Assembly: GCF_041146795.1 (NCBI RefSeq)
Contig: NC_135185.1
Span: 22,154,529 to 22,218,528, forward strand
Source: Maylandia zebra
Lineage: Eukaryota; Chordata; Actinopteri; Cichliformes; Cichlidae
Length of the DNA stretch: 64,000 bases
Reading direction: 5' to 3'
Position 1 is the first letter of the stretch. Each line of letters opens with the position of its first letter. The notes below the pieces were generated by a model. The model did not search any database. It was not told the origin of the DNA and worked only from the letters and a program-made list of their open reading frames with translations. Position numbers and translations under genes: made by a program. Of this stretch, positions 1-15,033 are shown one piece after another.

Positions 1-719
1 TAGTCATGTTGGTCGGTAATAAAGCATCTGAGCATTTTTATTTCCTTTCCTACTCACTCAGAACAGGTCTGTACAGTGCACCCCACCTTGATGAACTTAT
101 GCCAAGGTGAGAAATTTGGGTGCTCTGATGAGTCCTTTTTGAACTACACACAGGCAGACCTTTACAGTTTTGTGGCTGAGCTGATGTTCCCGTGGCTCTA
201 TGTTAGTGTCAGTTCACACTGAATCAAAGAGATGCTCCGGGGATATCAGAGGGCCTCAGGGTACGTGTAGTCTTATACAGAGACTGCTGGTAACTTAAGT
301 CCTGGGAATTGGGTCAATGCAGAGCTGGCCACAAGCACAGAGGAGGTTAAGCTCAATGATTAGCTACTAAGCCAAGACCACAGGGCGTTCAATCTCTTGG
401 ACAGTGTAGCACACACGCTCCATGCACGAACGGTGCCGTCTGCCCAGTCACAGTATAGACTGACAGGGGTGATACCTGTAGTCATACATAAATCATTTAC
501 ATTGAGTCTAAACTGAACTTTATCAATTACCATCTGTATCATTTGTGATACATGAGTTTTTGTGAGTTTTTTTCCCCCCTGAAAAATATGCATAAATTGC
601 ACAATAATTTTATAAGCAATAAATTACACAAAGTGCCAAATGTAAGGACATCAACACAAATTAAAATCCACATATATGTCAGACAGTTCAATAACTGTTC
701 AATAACTTGGTTTTGTTTT

Positions 720-740
720 GGGGGGGGGGGGGGGGGGGGG
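720..740 (+). repeat. poly-G homopolymer (21 G)
   Basis: An uninterrupted run of 21 guanines follows a T/G-rich stretch. Its length is likely to vary between individuals and assemblies. It has G-quadruplex potential, but no gene context links it to a function. Confidence 0.9.
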
Positions 741-3700
741 TCAAACAGAAATTTTTGGCAATTATTTCATGGTTCAGGCATTACGGGGTTAAAACAAATT
801 TTCACTTGGACAGTAAAAGTTTTTTACAACCACATACTTTCATACGGGGAACTACTTACTTGCTTTCCTGACAAGAACTAGATAGGAACATTAATGCCAA
901 ACTTAGAAGTGTCCATTGAATATAAAACTGGAGCCAGGAGGCAGTTCATTTAAAACAAAGCCTACAAGCAGAGAAAACTGCAAGCCTGGCTTTTGCCGGA
1001 GGTCACAAAATTTACTATGTTTGCGTAAATTGCACAAAAACTACGTAAGCCTTTTTTTCTTGGCTTGGCCGAATAACTCTCCAAACTTAGATGGAGTCAG
1101 GCTAACTGTCTTCTCTCATTTTCAGTCTTTGTGCTGAGCAAACTGGCTTCTGGCTGTAGCTTACCCTGAGAAAGGTATTGTTATTTTCATCTAACTCTCA
1201 ACAGCTAATATCAGAATTCTCCAACCTAGTCTCCTAACTTCAAAAATGCACCGTCATCTAACTAAAGTGGCCTTTTTTCATCCAACAGAATCAGAAGAAT
1301 CAGTGTTTGGATTCACTGGAAGGACAGTAGCTGTATCAGGGGATAATAATCCAGAAAGTAAATAGAGAAAACTGCATATTCTTAATTCTGTGCAAAGCAC
1401 CACACATAATATTTTAACTTCTATGGATGCCCTGTCTGTGCGTCATCATACTCCAACAGACGCACACACGGACAGTAAAGGTGACAAAAATATGCAGCTT
1501 CGTCAGTCTCTTTTTAGGAAACTTATGGAGATGAGTTTTCACATTCAAGAGCTGTAAATGAAATCCAACAGAGACTCTAAGATAAACACATTCTGCAGGC
1601 TTTCCATGTGTGTGTTTTAGCAGGTGTGAGTGTGGCGAAGCAGAAGCGGCGACGGCATGCCTGAATGTGTGAGACTGAATCAAAATTTATAAATCGAACC
1701 TCTACTGTCTGCTCAAACCTAATGAAAACACCCGTGTCTAAAAATTGCCTCGCCAAGAGCACAGATTACATCCCGTGGCAAAACGCACACATACATACAC
1801 ACTTTTGAAAAGACCTGAGCTGATGTGTGCACCGAGAACAGGGAATCTTCTGCTTCACTGCACAGAGGCAGACACACATGACGCACACACGCATTCATAC
1901 AGCAACTGACAGGCTGAGAGCTTAAGAAACTTTGTGTAGGTTTCACTGTGGCCAGAAAAAGACAAAATATTTCAGGCTGATAATCTGTTGATCCTGTAAA
2001 ACACTCATTGCCAAATAGCGGTGTATTCTCAGCATTCCACTATGCACAGCCTGATTAAAATCCTTTCTCTACAAGATACCATGGGACCGCTTTGTGGGTG
2101 TCTATTTAATCACGCTCTTGATCTGTTGAATGGCATTGTGTTTGATGTTGGTTAATGCGCTTCCTTTGTGCCGCTGCATAAGTGGCTCTCTTGAGGGAAA
2201 TTATGTGCATATTTTTGTTAAAGGTGACATTTCCTTGCTCGCTCTGTGAAATAAACGAGTGGAGAAGGCTGCGTTGCAGCTATTTTCTGGCGGAGAAGAG
2301 CAGAGGCCTCCTTGGTCTGTGCCAAATGCTATCTGCTAATGGAGTTTGGCTGCACTGATGCAGATGCATTTATAGTATACCATTAATTCATTAAAGAACT
2401 GCAGTCCTCTCATTTCAAATAAAACCAGAGAAGAGGATGGGGGAAAGGAGAGAGACTACTTGCGTTTGGGAAGAGTGTCATAAATCTCAAAAGCCTGGTA
2501 TCAAGGACAAATGGTGAAGGAGCGGAAGTACAGTATGTGTGCCACTGTGAGGTTGCACCTGTGTGTGTAGTTATAGTTGCTGACAGAGGGAGGGAGAGAG
2601 ATAATTATAGCTCAGGTGAAAAGTGGGGGAGGTTTTGATGAGCAGGATCTTTGTCACAGAGCTAAAATCCACATCCAAAGAAACCAAACAGACACCAACC
2701 GCGGCAGGACAACAGACTGACGGGGCCCACAGAGACTGGGCCCCATCGATTAAAACCGGAGCGGCTTTAGTTTATTGATCAAACACCATGGAGACCTGGG
2801 GAGTGACAGATCAGCAAGAGGAAGTTTAGGTAGCAGCTCAAAGAAAGGCTAAAGTTGCGGATAAGTAAAGAGAATATTTAAGAGTTTATCAGAGCATGCA
2901 TGTATCAGATGCACTGATATATCAGCTTCAAATCAAAGACATCATACCTGTCTGTGTGGCTTTGTCTAGATAGGTGGCTGAGTGTGGATCTTTGTGGATT
3001 TTTGTGATGGTGTTTGCTGCAGTATTTCATTAAAACTATATCTGGTTTATTACCAGAAACTAGTAACTTGGGTCCTATTTTTGCAGCAGTCACCATATTT
3101 TCTCCCTGTAATAATAATACTATACTCTTCACATTGCTGAGCTCTAGAAACACTGCTGCACTAACCAAACTGTATACTTTGATTATCATTCCACAGTTTG
3201 CAGATGACTCCTTGGTTCTGTATTTAAATGGCATTTCCGACGCACTGTGAGATTAGCTCTATGTAACGTGTTTGAGTTAAACCGTTGGCTTGTTTCTGGG
3301 GTGTTTTCTGTTTCGGGCCTCTTGGAGGCAGCAAAACAAAATGAAAACAAAGCAAAGTCAAATGCAAGTCAAATATTTACACTGTTTTTGTTTTGGTCTC
3401 TACCAGCTCCAGAGGGAAATATCAGATTCCCCCAGGAGCTAAATGCTCCACTGTGTTCACCAGATAGGTGCGAACATTGTCAGTCTGCCATTTGGTGCCT
3501 GCTGCCACCACATACTGCACAGATTAGAGCAGGAAGCCAGACTGTACTGCAACACTCATGCCAGTTTTACATAATGAGTTAAAAGATAGATGAAGATGCT
3601 AAAATGCTTTGCAGATCTGAGATGGACTGCAGAGTTGTGTGTTGTATAAACAGCCATTTTAACCACCAGTAGGAGAAATATAAACTGTAGCAGCTTTAAA

Positions 3701-5220
3701 GACGGCAGCATTGTCTCAAGAATTAACTGTAATAAACAATTAATCCTCTCTAGATGCCAAATTACATCCAAGAAGGCCAAAATAAATTCACTTAGAAATT
3801 GGCTTTTTAAACTATGTTGAGGCATCATTCCTGCTTAGGTGTGTGTCTGTAATTAAGCAGGTTAAGCAAAAATCACTGTGCAGCTTTGACAGCTACATGG
3901 CAATTTTTAAAGTGTTACCTTTTTTTCATCACTGACTGCCTCATTAAAGCTAAGAGTAAGGCACTGTAGATGACTATTGTTTCTGGCAATTTTACAGCAG
4001 CGCCTTGTAGTTATGTTGCACTTAAGAGTTGTAAAGGTTAACATGACCCTCACTGCACATGTTTTCATTACCGCAGCCACGGTCTGAAAGAGAAATACGA
4101 CAGACTTGAAGTCCCAAGAGGTTAAACTTCAGTCATGCATCCCTCTATCTAAAAAATGCAGTTTCAAGTTTATCACCCTTCTGAAGTATCAAGAGAGCCA
4201 TTAGGGAAGATTTTCTGCTTCTTCCAGACCCGAGTAAAACAGTAGCCACAGGCTCACCTGAAAATTAAACTGTGGTGGTGTTCTCAGCAAGCTATGAAGC
4301 AGTCTTATACATCACACATGCTTACAGCTGAGAGACGGTCTATAAAATTCAAGAGGCACTCCCCAAATCCTCATTTATTTCAAACTCGTGGACTGATATT
4401 ATCTAGAACCCAGCAAAGCAATTACAGGCACCCTGCCATCAATAGTGGGTTCCTGCAGTGCAAGCATGACAGAAATCCACTTATTCCATATGGTATTGAT
4501 GTCGATTTACTGTTTTCATTATGACTGCAGCTTAGAGAGCAGCATGATCACAGCTGATAGAATATCTTATTACGGAACATTAAAGCACGTTTAGCACCAA
4601 AGCGGATAAATAATGCAACAGATACGATGTGCAATCATGTGCAGACAGCGCAAGCTCTCACAAAGATAGCAGTAGATTCTGTGCGAGGACATTGTTTAGA
4701 TGCATATGCATGAGCTGCAGCAGGTAATGTTAGGAGTGATTAATTGTAGAGTCTTTCACAGCGCTGTGCTGCTGCTGTCTACAAACTGGGCTTTTTCAGT
4801 TAGTTGTGTTCATTTGCATGTTATCTTTATTACCTGATATATATAATCTGATATCACACAGTGTGGATTTAGCATTTTTAGTTTGATGACCGAGGATGAA
4901 ATCTGCTGTGAATTATGCAATGCAACACTTTCTTTAAAGCCCTGAGCTTTGTGTTGTTTTGTAAAGCAAACACTAAACCTGGACTCTTTTCAAATTTTTA
5001 ATACCAATAAAACAACCTAACAAGCACTGGCCACTTGCAGCAGCAAAGCTGCAAATGTAACACTGACAGGTGTAACGCTGAAGCCAGTTTGGCGTGAATC
5101 AGTATGCCTTTGTGATGTGTTTAGCCAACTGGTGAATTCAAATCCAATAGTCCATCTATTTTCTCAAATAGATTTCTGTGTTTACCCTTCACACACAACT
5201 GGTTTTCATCTTTTTACTTT

Positions 5221-5320
5221 TAATTCAATTCACTTGTATTTGTACAGCACCAAATCACAACAACAGTTGCCTCGAGCTGCTTAATTTGTAAGGTAGGTAG
5301 ACCCTACGATGGCTTTAGTT
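5221..5320 (+). repeat. teleost interspersed repeat fragment
   Basis: The block contains a core reading CACCAAATCACAACAACAG followed by a GCTGCTT-type segment and TAGACCCTACGATG. It resembles a dispersed repeat that I recall as very common in percomorph genomes (an AT-rich lead, then a tract about 'caccaaatcacaacaa'). I cannot name the family securely. Boundaries are approximate. Confidence 0.5.
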
Positions 5321-5755
5321 GCTCTGACTCACTCTGTTTGGATCCATATTAGTGGTAGGCACAGTGATCGGTGTTAGCCATGCGCAGTGTTTTGTTCTTT
5401 GAGGCTTCTATGTTGGCTTGATGATTAATTAGAAAATGCGGGATTGTTTTTGGGGCTGAAACTGAAGAACCGTGACTATGCGAAGGGTATTGATTAGGGA
5501 AATGTCTGCATGAGGTGAAACACTTGGATCATTACCAAACTCATCTTTTCTAATTTGTATTCTGGCTCATAGTCAGACCACGAAAGATGGAGTGTTTTAA
5601 AACCCACTGGCCTGAGGTTAAGTTCTGCCAGCATATACTCCTCTTGTTCTGTTTCATTAAACAAAAGCTCCAGATTTTCTCTTAGAATCTTATCTTCTCA
5701 TGTTCCCTTTCCTAATCTCATAGGTGTAAGACTATCTTAAACCCGAGGGGACAGA

Positions 5756-6609
<854 letters not shown>

Positions 6610-9600
6610 AATCCAAGAGAGGAAAGGAAAGGGAGGTGGAGGTGGAGGTGAGAGAGGGAGATGAAATACGGAGAAGTAAAGAAGGAGGACGCCAGACACC
6701 AAACGCATCATACAGAGCAACAAGGTTTTTGACGGCAGCGGGGTTCTCATCATCGACACGCTCCTCACAAACACAACTTACATACAGGAAACGTTTCAGT
6801 TCGGAGCATAAATCCATGCACATCCTTAACGGGGAAACAGGTGAGTGGGATTGAGATGACAAGTAGTGCGTGACACAGATGAATACAGAAATGGCAGGGG
6901 TGTGGACTTTGTATCCTCCAAGTGTCACAAAAACCTGGATGGAGCACTCTTCGAGAACTTGGGTGAGAGTACTGACCACGAAGACCAGAAGTCCATAAAA
7001 ACGCAAGAGGTTTCTGATCAGTGCAAAATCTTAGATATCTTCTCTCACTTCTGCACCTCCCTGCTCAGCTCACACTTCACCCTTCTCATCTTTTTCATAC
7101 CCTCTATTATATTGACTGTAGAGAAATGTAATGTACAAGTAAGCGAGTTCCAAAGCTCACTCATCTGGTAGAGACCCTGTTGTAAGTGACTGAGGTGTCT
7201 ATCATGCTAGTACAAAGAGGACTCAAAAGTTTGACACTGCTAGCATGAAGCATCACAGCAAAAAAACAGATCACCCAGCCACACCCCAAGGACTTTGATG
7301 TATATAAATATGGGATATTTAGATATATTCCATCCAGTCTGCACATCCTCAGCCCCAACTAGTATATGATGTTGACTCAAGTTTGATGCTCTGAAGCTCA
7401 ATTTTCAATTGCCATCGTCATATAAAAACACTTCTTTGCGTTTATCCCCCAAATGCTTATGGTAAAAGGTCATCTATGAACCCTCGAAATGTCCTCATCT
7501 GATGTGGAGAAACATCCAGCGGCAGGGGCTTCACGCATGCCATTGATACGACGCAACAATCCTTTTAAGACTCTCATCAAGTGTAGAATAACTCTGGCTG
7601 AAAGGAAGCTGGACTCTCATTGAAACATGAAACAGAAATACGAGTCTGCCTTGCCTACGAGGTTAATACACTTAGATAATCATTGCCAAGCTGGTAAGAT
7701 GAAAGAGAACTTTTGGTTCTGAGAATGTCAGTTTGCTTTGGCACTTTTCATGTGAGAGTTTCTCTTTTTGCCTTTTTTTTTCTAGTTTTCTTTATGATGC
7801 TCTTATAAAGTTACATTTAAACACATCTCCTTTAACAAAAAGCACACAGGGGAGAAAAGGCGGAGGGTGGATCTTTAAAGCTCCATGCAGATTGTCCAGT
7901 GCACCCTGATGCATCTCCGTACACTCATCACCTGTAACTCCAGGCATCAGGAAACAGAATGGGTCACAGAGATGTGCAGACACAACACGCACATGATGCA
8001 TCCATGCAAAAAGAAAAGAAACACACACACATTTAGCTCTCTGATAGTCAATCTGAGTAACATCGTTGACTGAGTACATGAAGAAGAACAGGGCTCACTC
8101 AGCCTAAATGCCCTCACATTGCACTTTATATCACCATACACAATTTTATTTGCCATGTTTCCACCTACATGTGTATTAATAATTATCTCTGTTGTGCTGT
8201 ATGTCCAAAGTACATATATATATATATTTAATATATATACCCCTTTTTTTCATGTAGGACCTCTAAAATTGTACACAGTGTATACAGAGCAGCCAAAAGC
8301 ACAATACTTTTTTCCAACATATCTAATTCTATTTTTTTGTTTGTTCTTTTATTGTATTTGTGTGCAGTTTCCATCCTTAGCTTTCATTCAACAGTCCTGA
8401 ACATGGATTGCATAGGTAGCATGGTCACAGGTAGCTCTCTGTCTTGATGTATGGCGCTTTATTTTGTCTGGTTCTTGGCACAATGAGGTTGTGGTTCTGC
8501 TGAACAACAGGGTATCGTGATGTGACCGGTTAGCTGTGGACACAAAGAGCGTAAACGTTATGTAACATCAACCCCCACACCACCCCCACAGGATCACAGG
8601 TTGTGGGACAACGATGAGGGGTCAGATTATTTGTCTGCTTTTCTCCATCTCTCAGGCGGTTTTGACAACAATTAGCGTGGCGGATAATCTGCTCCTGTAC
8701 TGTTAAACCCAAAGACACAGATGATAACCCCTTTTAACTGTGTGTTCATTTCTCAAGAAAAAAGGAAGAAAAAAGAGAATAAGCACAGCAACTAGTCTCG
8801 TCTGTCTCCTTCTCTGTCTTTATGTGTGCAGCAGGATCAACAACTGGGCACTTTAGGGTAACATTTTACTTGAAGACTTGCTTATTAATCAGCGACGCCT
8901 CATTCATAAGCACCGTGTAAAATGTCCTACCTTTATCATTCATGCCCACAAACCACTATAAAATGATTTCAGACGTGTAGATAAGCAGATGGAAATTCAG
9001 CGAAATGTTCACAAGAGCTTTAAGTAAGATGTTACCCATGTAAAGAAATACTGTACCCACTGTCTTTCTGGGAAATGTTGTTACAGTAGAAGGTTTGGTG
9101 TTGCTATGTACTGTAATATACGGCTTAATAACGATACTCATGATCTATTGTATTTGACGCATCCACTCTTCAGATCTATCAATCAGATAGCACTAGCAAA
9201 ATGTGAATATGTAACTAAAAGTTCCACTCCAGGCTGTAATTTTGTTTTTCTGTTTATTTTGAAAGCTGAATGAATCTGTTGTTATTACTGTGTTGTACTT
9301 TGCACTAATGTGAGGTCCTGTTAAACCCAAACATTTATATTGTAAACATACCCTTTACTTGTTAGATGCCAGGGATGCTCACTTGTACTCTCTTATTTTC
9401 TTTTTTGAAAATCTGTTTAAATTCCAAAAACAAGATGTGTAAAACAGATATATAAGTTGTATTTTAATCACTTTCTTTTCTTTCTTTTTTTTATTAATTC
9501 ATTTATTTTTAACCTGCTCTATATAGATAGAGTGCAATCTACGGGTTGTGGCCATTTGACGAGCTAAAATTTGAAAAAGAAAACCTTAAAAATCGCCTGC

Positions 9601-11937
9601 AATGATTTTCAGACCGAGTTCTTTTCTGGTCTGACGCAAAGCCACCGGCAGTGGTGCACACGCTGCATAGATATCAGCTTGACACGTCTGGTTGCCAGAT
9701 TGTGTGCGCATGTTTGTGCAAGCTGCTGTTCTGCTGACGTTAACAGGAGACTGTCATTGTTCATGTTCCTGCATGGAATATGATACAACAGGGAAGGAAA
9801 AACAACAATGAGGCAGCGTGAGAGAGCACTATGGACAACAGGGGCCTGTGCTATTAATAGACATAGAGCAAATATATGAAGTTCAACTGCACTAGCCGTG
9901 GCCTGTATAAGAATCGTTCGAGCTTTCATGTGGGAGCCGTTGAAAGAAGACGTTGTGCTTGTGGAGTGTGTGAGCTATTGAGTTTGTGGATTGTGTGAGT
10001 TAAGTGCTCGCAAGAATCAGGACAGACACTTCTGCCCCTGTCCCTCCATGGCGTGTCTCATCTCATTTATCCATGAACCATATTCCCTGTTCTGTGTGTT
10101 TAACCGGGAGTGCATTCATGTATATGCACATTCATCCACCTTATTTATATATATTGTTTTCACGTTAATTCACTCCGGCCTGCACGGGTGTGTATGTGCG
10201 CGTGCTTGTGTTGTTGCTGCTGTTGTACAATCTCATGAAGTGTCTGTCAGATGTTTGCAGCTTTCCCGTGGAGAGTGCCTACACATTCTGCATGAGTCAT
10301 CCTGCACAACACACACCCCCTATACGCACACACACTAGTATATAAATCAGGCATGGAGCTGAAATAGAATGACTGCATGCCCTCGGTTGCACACACACAC
10401 ATACACACATATTACATTCACACAGGCCTTGTCAGTGAAACATCATTTGCTCTCTGGCTGTTTTCCGCTGTTGTACCTCTGTTAGCGTTACTTCTGCATA
10501 AATCCGCATAAATTGTGAGCCGTTTTCATATTCATTCTGTGTGTTTTTGCTTGATGTTTGCACTTACTGAAAACCAACCCTCCTCGCATCTGATTGTAGA
10601 TAGCTGTAAATATTGTTCAAAGGTTTCAGAGAAGCGAAGGGAGAGCGTGCAGATAAAGGATGCCGTGGTGGGAGCGCGCAGTCTCCTGCGCATTCTTTGT
10701 ATAGTCAAAACCTCCAATCAGAAGTAGGACAGTTAAAGTTTTCTTCATGTGAAAGCTTTACGTTGGGCTTTTTTTTTTTTTTGTATGCTGTAGCAAGAGA
10801 AGCACTGGCTTTAAAGGAGGAACTCTATGGAGACCAGCTATGTTAAAGGTGACTAAATGATAAGTTATAAAATGAATAATCATACGAATGGATGCAGAAA
10901 GATGTAATTGAACCATGAAATTGTGGAACTTGGTGGATATTTTAAATTTAGAATAATTTTTGCAATTCCACACTCTTCTTTAATTAAAAAATGCTGCAGG
11001 TATTTTCATTAAAATGTTGCTTGTACGATGATATTTTCATGGTTAAATTACACATTTAGTCTTAATATTGTTGGTATGATCACTTATTTTATGACATCAA
11101 ATACACTTATTGCCTAGTAACAGCTATAGTTTGGGCCTCCATAGATAACTACATTGGTGGCACAGATTGTTGTGTAGGATCAGGTAAAGTTTACTTGAGT
11201 TGTTTGCCACCAGTGAGGTCACAGGGTACTTTCTGTTCATCTTGCTGAGGAGTCTCATACAATAAAGGGAGTGGGGTTCGGATTTGTTCTTCTGTGGCTG
11301 CAAGGGAAACCTCAGACCATGTGAAGCTTAGAGAACGAGCACTAAGTTAAACCTTTATACTCAAGAAAAGCTGTGGTTTTCTGACACACCAGGCTTTTTG
11401 TTACCAGCGAGGGGCAGGTTGTGCTCCTGTCCAGCAGGGCTTCATGCCACAGGAGCTAAAGGAAATCGGTACCGGAGGATCAAAATACAAAAGAACTCCC
11501 ACTCTTCCTGCCAATCACTCAGGCTCACCCCTTTACATTTCATCTGATCGCCTCAGATCCTAATGAGCAGTATACGGCGGGGAATTTAGCCTAGACTTTG
11601 TGGGTAACGTAGTTTGGTACTATCGAGACGCTCTGGCCCTTCATTCCTGCATGGTCCCTATTGGTGTTCCAGCCAGCATGAGAACAAGGACACAAACTGT
11701 GAATCATCTTTGTATTTTTTAAATAAATTCCTCTGCAACATTTATGGCTTTGGTTTTGTAAATGGGTTATTTCTTTTAAGCTCTCATTGTTTTTGTAAAT
11801 GATTTTTCTTTGGTTCTTCTTTTTTTCGTTGGGATTTTTTCATTTGACTAATTATAATGTATAGATATTTATTCTAGCAATAGTCTTCCTATTAAAATAT
11901 ACTGTGCTGATGCATCCTCTGAATAACTGAAACTAAC

Positions 11938-12010
11938 ATATATAAATATATATATATATATAAATATATATATATACATAGAGAGAGTGTGAGAGAGAGA
12001 GCGAGAGAGG
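11938..12010 (+). repeat. (TA)n/(GA)n compound microsatellite
   Basis: TATAAATATATATA-type repeats run to about 11979 and pass directly into a GAGAGA tract with few interruptions. Confidence 0.85.
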
Positions 12011-14515
12011 TGATAATAATAATCAAATCTGCAAAATGATTTTCTTAATAAAAATATGAACTGAGGAGTGTTTCGTGTCATTTTTTTAAACATTCTCACC
12101 TTTTGCTTGCCGTTTGTATCCATGCAGTGATGTGGATCTTAGAAAATCAGTGATATTATGGTCAGCCACTTCAGTCCAAAGCCTTAGGGAAATCACGCAG
12201 GATAAATACACATAAGGGGCAACAGGGTAACAAGGAGCAGGTGGACATACAAAAGGGAGGGGAAAGAGCAAAGACAGGAAGTAAAAACTTGGCAGAGAAA
12301 AAATAAAGCAGCCTTCAAAATAAGAGAGGAAATAACTGAAAGAATTAAAAGCATGCTGTAGAAACCCTCTGTGTAAGCATTATACGATACAGCATATTCC
12401 TTGAGGAAGCATATGTGGATATAGTTTAGGGGGGTTTACCCTGTAAAATGTACGATATTTAAAAGGGAGAACATTGTGTGCAATATTTCCATCTTATCTA
12501 ACATACAAATAGAAAAACGGCTTCCATATGCCTCATTTTTCATTTAAGAGTACTAAAACACTTACTATTCAGTTACATTTACAGTAGTGGGCCAATATTT
12601 TCCCACAATCCTTTGCCATTTACAGTACATTACTGTTAAAACCTACTACAATATATTGCTGTTTGTGTTACATTGTAGATGCTAATTAAATCACAGGTTA
12701 CAGTGCAGCAATCTTCTCTGCTTGTTGACTAACATTCATGTAAAAGCTCTGCTGCTGGCATGACTTTGGAAGGGGTTTATTTCTTTTCAGCGACTCTCAG
12801 TGATTCTCTTTGATAGTTCTTTTTTCTCATTTTTTAATTTTAAAATGTTACTATAATAATTTAAATTATTTTCCCAACTCGGGATCGTTGACTTCTTTCA
12901 CCCATGTCGTGCTGCCATGACATGCAGACTCTTTACAGTTTATTAATTCATCACACAGAGATACTGGCTTCCCCCCTACTCTTTCTTTCATTCTCTCTTA
13001 ACCCTCCAACATCTGCTCGGAGATGCTGTGCCCGGCACGGTTGCTATGGAGACAGTGTGACGTTGACGGTGGTTGTCGCATCAGTGTGGTGTGACCCTGG
13101 TGGCGGAGATGCGGCGACAGGCGGGTCTCCCATCCTGCTCCTGGGGTGGATTAAAAAACATGTCATTCCCCATGAAGGCCAGTGTGGCAACCCCTCTGCT
13201 GGGTCTTAATTAGACAATTATCGTGTCCGAATACACACATAAAAATGAAACACATGAGACACCCTGGGAAAGTCTGTGTTTCCGTTTGGGTCTAAGATTA
13301 GGCTGCAGGAGTACACGTGGCATACGACAAAAAAAGGTGTGGGTGGGTGGATGCCACCTGTCGGCCTGTGAACATCTTTAAGTGGTGACTCATGGGCTTC
13401 CACCGCGGATTTCTTAGAAAATGAAAAGTATTGCTTGAATCCAGTGTAACCTATGCTGCTTCCTCACACACAGGATGGAGAGGGAGGGAGGGAAGCACGG
13501 GGTCTGAAATGGAAGAGAGAAAAATGAAGAGGGAAGAGAGAGCCAGCAAAGGGAGAAAAGGGGGAGATGAGAAAGGTGAGGAAATGAAAGGGAAATGTAT
13601 AGGCATCAGCATAATTTCACTGGTCTCTGGAAACGAGGCCAATGCGGTACTCTGTGTGAGATATAAATAGCTCTCCTGTGTTTATAATAAGCAGGAAGGA
13701 AATGGTTGCTATACAACCACTGAGACGTATATGCGCATCAAAACCAGAATATAGATCAGAATTTCCATCTCCATCAGCACCACCAGGGTTTAAATGGACT
13801 AAAACAGAGAATTTTTGTGTAAAAATGAGATCCTGCACACATCAGACCTTTTCCCTCTTAACGCAGTGAAACCGGCTCATGTTCAGCCAACAATCACGGA
13901 GCAGATGCAGCGCTTTTTAGCTCTGTGTGGAGGAGTGGACTACAGCTTGGTGGAAACTGAGTTTGCGTGTTTGTGGGGCCTGCCAGGAATAGAAGGAGAG
14001 GCCCACACCTCTCTTGAGAAAGTCAGAACAGCAGATGGGTCAATGGCGCCATCACGTGGTAACACAACGCACCGGAGTCACGCAGTCGTTTTTACTGTAA
14101 TGTAGGTACACAAATCCAGATGTGCATGCCACTATCTGTTATTTCGTGTCCTTGGGGAATACTGGTGGGAAATGAACAAGCCAGTGGTCTTTAAGAGGAC
14201 ACTATCTGTTGTCCGAACGTGTATTTATTATAGAAGTGGTGTGGGTCGTGCACTGCAGTCTTTATTTAACGCATTTGACATGACTTAAAGTATTTTCTAC
14301 CACAAAGAGAAACACGGTCATTACCATTTCTGCAAACAAAACTAAAGTATAAAAAGTATTAAATTATTATTCATTTTATTTATGAAGTGAAAATAGTAAT
14401 TCGGATTTTATGGCATTTCTTTATTTATCTGCAATCTGCAAACGGCAGAAAATTTACAGCAAATAAAAGGTCAGATTAGATTGGCCCAAAGTTCCTAGAA
14501 ACTGAGATTTGGTCA

Positions 14516-14517
<2 letters not shown>

Positions 14518-14570
<53 letters not shown>
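14518..14570 (+). repeat. (ATT)n microsatellite
   Basis: About 17 perfect ATT units. The long isoleucine-only reading frame across it is an artefact of the repeat. Confidence 0.95.
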
Positions 14571-14571
<1 letters not shown>

Positions 14572-14862
14572 ACACTGAGAGGACGTAAAGAAATGCATTT
14601 TAACAACATTTCAATGGGGCTTCAGTTCGTGCAAGTGCCCATTCTACACTTTACAATACAGGAGTCACTAGGAGCAGCCGTCATTTTATACATGACTTGC
14701 ATTATTTATTTATTTGTGAACGTATATCTGGCAAATCTAGTCTGCCATTTAAAATTCTGTTGTTTGGAGGATACTTTCCCAGGGTATATATAGCTATAGA
14801 TCATTAAAAATGCTTCCTTGGGAGCCCCTTGCTAAATCTGCTGTCACCCCATCGGATCGAGG

Positions 14863-15033
14863 GAGGGAGAAGGAGAGAGGGAGGAAGAGAGCAGGAGGGG
14901 GGTAGAGGAGTGGACAGGCACTGGTAACGGAGGGGGAGGCGTTTGGCTCGGTGAAAACGGGGAGTGAACGCGCAGAGAGTGTGAGAAACCAGCGGATCTG
15001 GCCCTTTAAATCACCAATACAGCACATTCGGAG
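14863..15033 (+). promoter_or_regulatory. candidate gng7 promoter / first noncoding exon
   Basis: A purine-rich GGGAGG block turns into a locally CpG-rich segment and ends at a strong donor, GGAG|GTGAGT, with the intron starting at 15034. The next few hundred bases also stay CpG-rich, unlike the flanks. GNG7 in other vertebrates starts with noncoding exons far upstream of the ATG, so this is a plausible gng7 start. It is inferred only from base composition and the donor. No transcript evidence is available here. Confidence 0.35.

Larger units (their letters stand above)
1..5723. other. gene-poor region upstream of diras1
   Basis: No convincing coding exon is visible on either strand. The stretch holds a 21-base poly-G run, one short GC-rich hairpin, a teleost interspersed repeat fragment near 5.23 kb and several AT-rich, TAAT-containing blocks (about 2.04-2.42 and 4.5-4.76 kb) that could be conserved noncoding elements. 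An untranslated first exon and promoter of diras1 should lie here, because the coding exon is preceded by a splice acceptor at 5722-5723. I could not place them. Confidence 0.6.
6610..14862. other. diras1 3' region and intergenic DNA
   Basis: No further coding exon is supported. The first part must include the diras1 3' UTR, but I see no decisive poly(A) signal. A CAATAAA near 11.26 kb and an AAATAAA near 11.72 kb are too far away to assign. The rest is AT-rich sequence with TA, GA and CA microsatellites and small TG-rich tracts. Confidence 0.5.

Noticed and set aside
12560-12680. TTACAGTA-rich segment resembling a fish foldback element
   Set aside because: Similar to a repeat I vaguely recall, but no clear terminal repeats or boundaries are visible.
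13020-13045. RFX X-box-like GTTGCTATGGAGAC
   Set aside because: Only the left half fits the consensus well, with no cilia gene nearby.
14509-14793. Frame starting with a long isoleucine run
   Set aside because: It is made by the (ATT)n repeat, with no conserved sequence after it.
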